Source: Lysobacteraceae bacterium
GTDB taxonomy: Bacteria; Pseudomonadota; Gammaproteobacteria; Xanthomonadales; Xanthomonadaceae
NCBI GenBank assembly: GCA_027483745.1
Contig: JAIXTZ010000249.1
Location: forward strand, 1-10,316
DNA: 10,316 nt
Reading direction: 5' to 3'
In this document: in pieces, positions 5,052 through 10,316 of the stretch
How the letters are laid out: every line of letters begins with the position of its first letter
Position numbering within the stretch: position 1 is the first letter of the stretch
The notes under the pieces: model-generated
What the model saw: only the letters and a program-made list of their open reading frames with translations
The model's database searches: none
What the model was told of the DNA's origin: nothing
Made by a program: the position numbers and the translations under genes

Positions 5052-6884
5052 ATGAGCGCCCCCACATCCGACAACGCCCCATCAATCGAAGGCCACGCGC
5101 CGGTCGATGCCCCGCGCCGCGGCGACGGCACGGTCCGGCAAGTGCTGGCCGACCTGCTGCCCTTCCTGAAACCCTACTGGCGCCGCATCACGGCCGCCCT
5201 GCTCTGCTTGATCGCGGCGAAGGTGATGCTGCTGGGCATCCCGATGCTGATGAAGCGGATTGTCGATGGCCTCGACGTTCCGGCGACGCTTCTCGCCCTG
5301 CCTGTCGGCCTGCTGCTGGCGTATGGCGGCGCCCGGCTCGCCTCGACGCTGTTCACCGAGCTGCGGCAGATCGTCTTCGCCCGGGTGATGGCGCGCAGCG
5401 CGCGCACCGTGCAGTTGAAAGTGTTCCGCCACCTGCATTCGCTCAGCCTGCGCTTCCACCTCGAACGCAAGACCGGCGGCATCGCCCGCGACGTCGAGCG
5501 CGGCGGCACGGCGATTTCCGACCTGCTCGACTGGACGCTCTACACCATCCTGCCCACCCTCATCGAGGTCGTGCTGGTCACCGCGGTGCTGGTGTACCTG
5601 TACGACTGGGGCTTTGCGATCATCACGCTCGCCACGCTCGTGGTGTATTCCGCCTGGACCTTCCGCGTCACCGAATGGCGCACGCGCTACTACCGCGCGG
5701 CGATCGATGCCGAGTCGGCGAGCAGCACGCGCGCCGTCGACGCGCTGATCAACTACGAGACGGTCAAGTACTTCAACAACGAAGAGCACGAAGCCCGGCG
5801 ATACGACGGCAGCCTGCAGCGCGTCGAAGAGGCGACGGTGCAGAGCCTGAAGACGCTGGGTGTGCTCAACCTTGGCCAAGCGGCGATCGTCTCGATCGGC
5901 GTCACCGCGCTGATGTGGCGCGCGGCCTCGGGCGTGGTGGCCGGCGAGCTGACCATTGGCGACCTCGTGCTGGTGAACGCCTACCTGCTGCAGCTTTCGG
6001 CGCCGCTGAACTACCTCGGCATGATGTACCGCGAGGTGAAGCAGGCGCTGACGAACATCGAGAAGCTGTTCGGCCTGCTCGACGAGAACCTCGACGTGCA
6101 GGACCACCCGGAGGCGAAGCCCCTCGCCACGCGGCAGCCGCGCGTGCGCTTCCGCGACGTCCGCTTCGGCTACGACCCGCGCCGCACCATCCTCGATGGC
6201 GTCGATTTCGAGATCGCGCCGGGCCAGACGGTCGCCGTGGTCGGCCATTCGGGCAGCGGCAAATCGACGCTGGCGCGGCTGCTCTACCGCTTCTATGACG
6301 TGCAGGAAGGCCGCATCGAGATCGACGGCCACGACCTCCGCGAGCTCACGCAGGGCTCGGTGCGCGGCAGCATCGGCATCGTTCCGCAGGACACGGTGCT
6401 CTTCAACGACAGCATCCGCTACAACATCCGCTACGGCCGCCCGGAAGCCAGCGATGCCGAAGTGGAGGCTGCCGCGCAAGCCGCCCACATCGACACCTTC
6501 ATCAAGTCCTTGCCCGACGGCTACGACAGCGAGGTCGGCGAACGCGGCCTGAAGCTCAGCGGCGGCGAGAAGCAGCGCGTGGCGATCGCCCGCGCGCTGT
6601 TGAAGAACCCGGCGATCCTGATCTTCGACGAGGCGACGTCGGCGCTCGATTCACGGTCGGAGCGGGCGATCCAGTCGGAACTCGACCGCATCGCCGTCGG
6701 GCGCACCACGCTGGTGATCGCGCACCGCCTGTCGACGATCATGGACGCCGACCAGATCCTGGTGATGGATGGTGGACGGATCATCGAGCGCGGTACGCAT
6801 GCCGAGCTGCTGGTTTCGAAGGGTCGCTACGCGGCGATGTGGGCCCTGCAGCAGCAGGGCGAGGCGAGCGCTCTCAGCGGATGA
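5052..6884 (+). CDS. Atm1/HMT1 (ABCB7)-type ABC exporter, fused TMD-NBD half-transporter
   Basis: This 610-residue inner-membrane half-transporter works as a homodimer. The transmembrane domain (about 35-330) has six helices and carries the segment NYETVKYFNNEEHEARRYD (235-253), diagnostic for the Atm1/HMT1/ABCB7 branch. The ATPase domain is complete: Walker A GHSGSGKST (398-406, K404), Q-loop VPQD (Q446), X-loop EVGERG, signature LSGGEKQ (502-508), Walker B ILIFDE (522-527, catalytic E527) and switch H558. Characterised relatives export glutathione-linked sulfur, iron-sulfur precursors or heavy-metal-glutathione conjugates; a similar role here is inferred from family. ATG 5052 is chosen for the -10 box 6 nt upstream. 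The upstream frame overlaps the divergent efflux gene and is not coding. Its last 11 bp overlap a convergent small gene. Confidence 0.95.
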   Translation: MSAPTSDNAPSIEGHAPVDAPRRGDGTVRQVLADLLPFLKPYWRRITAALLCLIAAKVMLLGIPMLMKRIVDGLDVPATLLALPVGLLLAYGGARLASTLFTELRQIVFARVMARSARTVQLKVFRHLHSLSLRFHLERKTGGIARDVERGGTAISDLLDWTLYTILPTLIEVVLVTAVLVYLYDWGFAIITLATLVVYSAWTFRVTEWRTRYYRAAIDAESASSTRAVDALINYETVKYFNNEEHEARRYDGSLQRVEEATVQSLKTLGVLNLGQAAIVSIGVTALMWRAASGVVAGELTIGDLVLVNAYLLQLSAPLNYLGMMYREVKQALTNIEKLFGLLDENLDVQDHPEAKPLATRQPRVRFRDVRFGYDPRRTILDGVDFEIAPGQTVAVVGHSGSGKSTLARLLYRFYDVQEGRIEIDGHDLRELTQGSVRGSIGIVPQDTVLFNDSIRYNIRYGRPEASDAEVEAAAQAAHIDTFIKSLPDGYDSEVGERGLKLSGGEKQRVAIARALLKNPAILIFDEATSALDSRSERAIQSELDRIAVGRTTLVIAHRLSTIMDADQILVMDGGRIIERGTHAELLVSKGRYAAMWALQQQGEASALSG

Positions 6885-7107
6885 GCGCGTAGACGCCCCA
6901 ACCCGCCAAGGCCAGTGCCGACCAACCCAGCACGCCCAGCGCGACGTGCAGGGCGAGGAAGCCGAGCTGGCGGCGCGCGAGGTGGCGGATGAGGCGCGCC
7001 CGTCGAACCTCGCGCTCGCTCGGCGGGGCCGGAAGGCGAACCTCGTCGCGATCGAGCATCGCCGGGGACAGCAGGGGAATCGGACCACGACGGAGCGCAC
7101 TCAACAT
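6874..7107 (-). CDS. Small membrane protein of unknown function (77 aa)
   Basis: The protein has a basic, proline-containing soluble N-terminus (about 1-46, including REVRRARLIRHLARR) and one long hydrophobic C-terminal stretch (about 48-76, LGFLALHVALGVLGWSALAL onward). It would sit in the inner membrane with the charged part in the cytoplasm. I recognise no family. ATG 7107 is preferred: AAGGG (7114-7118) lies 6 nt upstream. A promoter-like pair at 7140-7168 would place the transcription start just before it. A GTG at 7131 in frame would give 85 aa. Support for coding is the ribosome binding site, promoter and coherent membrane segment. The gene ends 11 bp inside the 3' end of the ABC gene on the other strand. 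Confidence 0.62.
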   Translation of the reverse strand: MLSALRRGPIPLLSPAMLDRDEVRLPAPPSEREVRRARLIRHLARRQLGFLALHVALGVLGWSALALAGWGVYALIR

Positions 7108-7139
7108 AGCCTGCCCTTTCTTCCGGATCACCCGTTTCG

Positions 7140-7168
7140 AATGTAGCGTGTTTAACGGGGATTGACAG
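7140..7168 (-). promoter_or_regulatory. Probable sigma-70 promoter of the small membrane-protein gene
   Basis: On the minus strand CTGTCA (7163-7168) and TACATT (7140-7145) are separated by exactly 17 bp. Each matches the -35 and -10 consensus at four of six bases. Predicted transcription start is near 7133, giving a leader of roughly 26 nt with AAGGG before ATG 7107. The surrounding sequence is noticeably richer in A/T than its flanks. Confidence 0.4.
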
Positions 7169-7197
7169 TACCGACAGCGGCCGAGGTCACCCGGCTT

Positions 7198-8529
7198 TCA
7201 CGCTGGCTCGGGGGACCCGCCGTCGATGGCCTGACGCCGTCCTTCGGCAACATCGACCCGTGCCAACAGGGCCAGGCCGGCCATGGAGAACACCGAGGTG
7301 GCGAGCATGGCCAACGCATGGCGACCCCCGGCTGCCCAGCTGATGAGGCCATAGGCGAGAGGACCGAGCACCATCGATGCCTTCACGGCGAGACCCCAGA
7401 GCCCGAACACTTCGGCCTCCCGGCGCGGTGGGCAGAGGTAACCAACCAGAGCACGGCCGGCCGACTGGCTCGCACCCATGCAGACACCGGCCAGGTTTGC
7501 GGCCACCCAGACCACGGGGCGCGCTTCGGACAGCGCCAGCAGGCCGATGGCCACCAGCCAACCGAGGAGCGACAGCGCCAGCGCGTTGCGATGCCCGATG
7601 CGATCCTGCAACTGGCCGAAAGCCATGGCCCCCACCGCCGCGGTGATGTTGACGGCGAGGATCAAGGTGATGCTCTCGGCGGTGGTGAAGCCGAGGGCCT
7701 GCTGCGCATAGATGGCGGCGACGGCGATCACCGTACCCACGCCGGCCTGGTAGGCCACGATGCAGGCGAGGAAGCGTCCGAGCTGAGGCAGATCGCTCGC
7801 ACCAGCAAGAATGCCGCGCCAGCGCTGCAGCGATTCGCGCCAAAGCAGGGGGAAAGCCCGCGGCGAAGCAGCGATGCGTTCGCGCAGCAGCAGGAAGGTG
7901 GGCAGCGCTGCGAGGAAGACCATCGCGCCGGTGAGCAGCATGGTGTCACGCACCGCCGTGCCGGTGTCGCTTCCTCGCGCCGCGGCCCCCTGCACCCACC
8001 ACAGGCAGCCGCCCAGCAGCAGCACGGCACCGAAGTAGCCGAACGCCCAGCCGTAGCCGGACAGGCGTCCCATGCCCTCCTCGTCGGCGAGTTCGGGCAG
8101 GAAGGCGGCGATCAGGTTCTCACCGGTGCCGAACGCCGTGTTGGTGACGATGATCAGCAGCAAAGCAAGCGCCACGTCGCCGGGACCGCAGAACCACAGG
8201 GCACCCGTGCCCACGCTGCAGACCGCGGTCGTGGCCAGCAGCAGCCCCTTCTTGCAGGCGTGCGCATCGGCGTACAGCCCGAGCAGCGGCGCCATCGCCA
8301 TCACCAGCAGGTAGGACACCGAGAGCGCCGCCGTCCACGCGAAGGTCGCCCAGCCGGCGTCACCCGCCACCACACCGACGAAGTAGGCGCTGAAGATGGC
8401 CGTGATGACCACCGTCGTGTAGCCGGAATTGGCGAAGTCGAACCCGGCCCACGCCCACAGCTCGCGGCGCTGCACGGGGGCCACGGCGGGATCGGCGTAA
8501 GCACGTCGGAGCGGTCGCAGGGCGGCCAT
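7198..8529 (-). CDS. Atg22/UMF1-like MFS transporter
   Basis: This is a 443-residue, about 12-helix major-facilitator protein. The N-terminal signature WAWAGFDFANSGYTT (25-39, with D31/N34/S35) matches the D-x-ANS-x-Y motif of the Atg22/UMF1 family. The family also shows APLLGLYADAHACKK (80-94), FLPELADEEGMGRLSGYGWA (143-162, the LP...SG-x-GWA block) and, in the second half, RALVGYLCPPRREAEVFGLW followed by a K-x-S-x-x-LGPL stretch. Yeast Atg22 releases amino acids from the vacuole; bacterial members have no settled substrate, so amino-acid or metabolite efflux is only a family-based guess. ATG 8529 has no clear ribosome binding site. It is divergent from the MAPEG gene (69-bp gap) and stops 29 bp upstream of the promoter of the small gene that follows on the same strand. 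Confidence 0.88.
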   Translation of the reverse strand: MAALRPLRRAYADPAVAPVQRRELWAWAGFDFANSGYTTVVITAIFSAYFVGVVAGDAGWATFAWTAALSVSYLLVMAMAPLLGLYADAHACKKGLLLATTAVCSVGTGALWFCGPGDVALALLLIIVTNTAFGTGENLIAAFLPELADEEGMGRLSGYGWAFGYFGAVLLLGGCLWWVQGAAARGSDTGTAVRDTMLLTGAMVFLAALPTFLLLRERIAASPRAFPLLWRESLQRWRGILAGASDLPQLGRFLACIVAYQAGVGTVIAVAAIYAQQALGFTTAESITLILAVNITAAVGAMAFGQLQDRIGHRNALALSLLGWLVAIGLLALSEARPVVWVAANLAGVCMGASQSAGRALVGYLCPPRREAEVFGLWGLAVKASMVLGPLAYGLISWAAGGRHALAMLATSVFSMAGLALLARVDVAEGRRQAIDGGSPEPA

Positions 8530-8598
8530 CGGGCATCACTCGGGAGGGGCGCGACACTCTAGCTCGCGTAGGCTGTGGCGTCCTGACCGGAGACCGCC
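8530..8598. promoter_or_regulatory. Divergent promoter region between Atg22-like MFS and MAPEG genes
   Basis: The 69-bp gap holds two -10-like hexamers facing apart: TAGAGT on the minus strand (8556-8561) for the transporter and TAGGCT on the plus strand (8569-8574) for the MAPEG gene. Neither has a good -35 partner, so both are tentative. The MAPEG ribosome binding site GGAG (8589-8592) lies 6 nt before ATG 8599. Confidence 0.3.
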
Positions 8599-8991
8599 AT
8601 GTCCCCATTGATCGCCCTCGTCGTCCTGCTCACCGTCGTCCTGATGAGCGCCTGCATGTTCGCGGTCGGCCGCGCCCGCGGCCTTCACGGCATCAAGGCA
8701 CCCACCACCAGCGGCCATCCGGACTTTGAGCGCATCTATCGCGTGCAGATGAACACCGTCGAGGCGAGCTTGATGTTCCTGCCGGCGCTGCTCGTTGCCG
8801 CCAGCTTCGGCGATGCCGGCTGGGCCGCCGCCTTCGGCGGCGCCTGGCTGGTGGGCCGGGTTTACTTCGCGGTGGCCTATGCGATGGACGCGACGCGACG
8901 CGGCCCCGGCTTCGTCATCGCCCTGCTCGCCCTCGTCGCTTTGCTGGTGCAGGGCGGCTGGGGCGTGGCGAGGGCGCTGCTGGCGGGCTGA
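8599..8991 (+). CDS. MAPEG-family membrane protein
   Basis: This 130-residue protein has four hydrophobic helices (about 3-23, 55-70, 76-97, 103-127), the normal size and topology of bacterial MAPEG proteins. The family includes microsomal glutathione S-transferases and leukotriene C4 synthase. The conserved segment FERIYRVQMNTVE (43-55, with N52 and E55) links helices 1 and 2, and GRVYFAVAY (86-94, with R87, Y89, Y94) lies in helix 3. These are positions that line the glutathione site in characterised members. Glutathione-dependent conjugation or peroxide detoxification in the inner membrane is therefore plausible, though many bacterial MAPEG proteins are untested. The start is supported by GGAG 6 nt upstream. 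It converges on the hydrolase pseudogene with a 9-bp gap. Confidence 0.88.
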   Translation: MSPLIALVVLLTVVLMSACMFAVGRARGLHGIKAPTTSGHPDFERIYRVQMNTVEASLMFLPALLVAASFGDAGWAAAFGGAWLVGRVYFAVAYAMDATRRGPGFVIALLALVALLVQGGWGVARALLAG

Positions 8992-9000
8992 TCGGCCCGC

Positions 9001-9436
9001 TCAGGGCTCCGAGAGGAAGCGTTCGATCCGCTGCTGAAGCTCGTGGCCGGGCGTCGTCGCCTCGCCATCCAGCAGATGCCCCAGCGTCGGCGACGCGTGA
9101 TGCTCGCAGCGCGGGAAGCCGGCGCGCCTCGCCGCACGTTGGCAGAGTGCATCGGCCATCGCACCCGTGGCCGGACCTCGTCCTTCCCGCCGCTGAGCAA
9201 GAGCAGCGTCGCTTGCGTCAGCCCCGCCCAGAACAAGAACGGCGCGACGCGGGGCCGTGCTCGCTGCCGGATGGAAGCGCCCGACGAATCCGGCCTCGTC
9301 ATCGGCCAGCAATCACCCTCGATCCTCGCGAGGGATCACCGCCGCGTTCAAAGCGGGGCTGCGCAGCAATCAGACTGGCGACGACAAGCGTCGTCGACCA
9401 CCCGAGCGGGGATGCCATCTTCGCCGGCTGCATCAT
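9001..9436 (-). pseudogene. Degraded alpha/beta hydrolase (BAAT/acyl-CoA thioester hydrolase-like)
   Basis: Remnants of one protein occur in three reading frames. From ATG 9436 the frame gives a signal-peptide-like start (ASPLGWSTTLVVASLIAAQ) and then a stop. A second frame from about 9312 carries EAGFVGRFHPAASTAPRRA and then VLVLGGAD, like the first strand of the hydrolase fold. A third frame (about 9220-9170) carries ATLLLLSGGKDEVRP, resembling the late GG-x-DEVWP strand and loop. The second frame then resumes with GAMADALCQRAARRAGFP and LGHLLD, like the region around the catalytic histidine, to the TGA at 9001. The middle of the fold, including the G-x-S-x-G nucleophile elbow, is absent. 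About 436 bp remain where I would expect roughly 1 kb, so it cannot be functional. Its start overlaps the stop of the Sensor-domain gene (ATGA), so it was once coupled to it. The family call is from recalled motifs. Confidence 0.68.
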
Positions 9437-10316
9437 TCACCCCACTTCACGAGGAGATGCTTGGCGATGGCGCCGTGGACATGGGCCACGCCGCGGGCGA
9501 TGTGCAGGGTCGCGAACAACAGCAGGATGCCGAGGGCCGACAGCACCGCGAAGAGCGGGATGGACAACACGCCGATCTCGTCCCCGGTGAAGGGGCCGAT
9601 CATGATCGTGCCGGCGCTCAGCAGGGCCAGCACCGGCGTGCCGGCGAGCGTGATGCCAAGGGCCAACAGCGTCGCAGCGACCGTGAAGTAGAGGATGCCC
9701 AGCGGCAGCATCAGCACCTGGTAGATCAGCGTGCCCCAAGTGCGTGGGTCGGTGAACAGCTGGCCGATGCGCTCGAGGATGCCGCTGGAGGGCGCCGGGT
9801 AGGCCGGGCGGCGCGGCATGCGCTCACCCAGCATCACCTCGACGATGCGGCCCTCGACGAGGGAAAGCACGCGCACCGTGGCCATGAAGAGGATGAAGAA
9901 CGCCACGCCGATGATCGTCAGCGAGAGGCCGAGCGACAGCGACAGCCCGGTCACCGCCCAGCTGAAATAGAAACTGCCGCTGAGCACCGAGAGCAGCATG
10001 TAGAGAAGCGCCGCGTAGGCGCGCGGGTCGGACACGATGCCGAAGAATCGGCCCAGCGAGGATTCACGCGGCTTCGGCGGCGGCGGACGCAGCGCGCGGC
10101 TCACCGTCACTTCGGTGTCGCGGTAGATGTCCGCCACTTCGGAGGGCCGGCCGTAGCTCGACGCGATACGCGCGATGAGCGCCTCTTCGCCTTCGCGCGG
10201 GTGCGCCGCGAGTTCGGAGCGCAGGTACTCCTCGGCGTCGTAGAGCGCGTCCTGCAGCAGCGCCGGATCGGCTCTGGACAGTTCGCTCCGCAGCTGGTCG
10301 AGGTACTGGTTGATCG
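9433..10316 (-). CDS. HAAS (DUF1700)-Sensor domain membrane protein, N-terminus beyond window
   Basis: Visible are 294 residues, in frame from the window edge to the TGA at 9433-9435. The first 70 or so (INQYLDQLRSELSRADPALL onward, ending YGRPSEVADIYRDTE) form a helical domain like HAAS/DUF1700. A membrane part resembling the Pfam 'Sensor' domain follows. Two similar halves are evident there: SDPRAYAALLYMLLSVLSGS then FYFSWAVTGLSLSLGL, and TDPRTWGTLIYQVLMLPLGI then LYFTVAATLLALGI. Each DPR-led half has two or more helices. HAAS proteins often sit beside PadR-type regulators, which may lie just upstream outside the window (inference). The frame reads through an internal GTG at 10137, so that is not the start; the true start is probably only a few codons off the edge. 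The stop overlaps the start of the hydrolase pseudogene. Confidence 0.85.
   Translation of the reverse strand, partial: INQYLDQLRSELSRADPALLQDALYDAEEYLRSELAAHPREGEEALIARIASSYGRPSEVADIYRDTEVTVSRALRPPPPKPRESSLGRFFGIVSDPRAYAALLYMLLSVLSGSFYFSWAVTGLSLSLGLSLTIIGVAFFILFMATVRVLSLVEGRIVEVMLGERMPRRPAYPAPSSGILERIGQLFTDPRTWGTLIYQVLMLPLGILYFTVAATLLALGITLAGTPVLALLSAGTIMIGPFTGDEIGVLSIPLFAVLSALGILLLFATLHIARGVAHVHGAIAKHLLVKWGE

Noticed and set aside
3971..6298. A 775-codon plus-strand open frame across the Bcr/CflA gene and the first part of the ABC gene
   Set aside because: It is antisense to a clear MFS protein and out of frame with a clear ABC exporter. Its product is rich in Arg, His, Gln and Pro, typical of high-GC shadow frames.
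5082..6488. A 468-codon minus-strand frame opposite the ABC exporter
   Set aside because: Low-complexity Val/Asp/Arg/His composition; shadow of the well-conserved exporter.
7162..7167. Perfect TTGACA on the plus strand, suggesting a -35 box
   Set aside because: No -10 box 16-18 bp downstream and no plus-strand gene starts there; the reverse strand of this site instead overlaps the -35 of the small gene.
2847..8529. Four transporter genes as one functional efflux island
   Set aside because: They lie on alternating strands with separate promoters and belong to unrelated families; nothing in the sequence ties their substrates together.
7162..8562. A 466-codon plus-strand frame opposite the Atg22-like transporter
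   Set aside because: Composition dominated by Gly, Arg, His and Gln with no domain; the minus strand encodes a coherent 12-helix protein over the same span.
1..10316. Defence island, prophage, insertion sequence, CRISPR array or tRNA gene
   Set aside because: No transposase, integrase, spaced direct repeats, terminal inverted repeats of mobile type or tRNA-like cloverleaf was seen; all gaps are short and explained.

Overview
The window is a compact, high-GC (about two thirds G+C by eye) bacterial chromosome segment. It holds almost nothing but protein genes with short gaps. Gene content (minCDE, a tandem DUF3011 protein, an Atm1-type exporter, a Bcr/CflA pump, an Atg22/UMF1-type MFS protein, a HAAS/Sensor protein) and -10 boxes placed exactly 6 nt before ATG codons suggest a gammaproteobacterium of the Lysobacterales (Xanthomonadales), such as Lysobacter, Luteimonas or Silanimonas. 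That placement is an inference from gene families, not a search result.

Layout. 1-1132: last codons of minC, then minD and minE, the septum-placement operon, closed by a perfect GC hairpin. 1183-2770: an uncharacterised HEAGH putative zinc-peptidase protein, a secreted three-EF-hand protein and a secreted double-DUF3011 protein. The last two overlap by ATGA, and a large hairpin precedes the EF-hand gene and runs into its ribosome binding site. A second perfect GC hairpin follows. 2847-3773: an EamA/DMT permease, convergent with a Bcr/CflA efflux pump (3797-4993, minus). 4994-5051: a 58-bp divergent promoter region in which both flanking genes look leaderless. 5052-6884: an Atm1/HMT1-type ABC exporter whose 3' end overlaps a small convergent membrane-protein gene (6874-7107, minus). 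7198-8529 (minus): an Atg22/UMF1-like MFS transporter, divergent from a MAPEG protein (8599-8991). 9001-9436 (minus): a decayed alpha/beta-hydrolase pseudogene. 9433-10316 (minus): a HAAS + Sensor-domain membrane protein whose start lies beyond the window and whose stop overlaps the pseudogene start.

How the genes work together. MinC, MinD and MinE form one machine. The EF-hand and DUF3011 proteins are probably translationally coupled and both exported, so a shared envelope role is plausible but unproven. The four transporters are separate units with no obvious common substrate. The HAAS/Sensor gene and the broken hydrolase were one operon; the hydrolase has been lost.

No mobile element, CRISPR array, tRNA, rRNA or recognisable defence system was seen. 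The region reads as ordinary core/soft-core chromosome. Its points of interest are the uncharacterised HEAGH protein, the EF-hand/DUF3011 pair with its structured leader, the leaderless divergent promoters and the hydrolase pseudogene.
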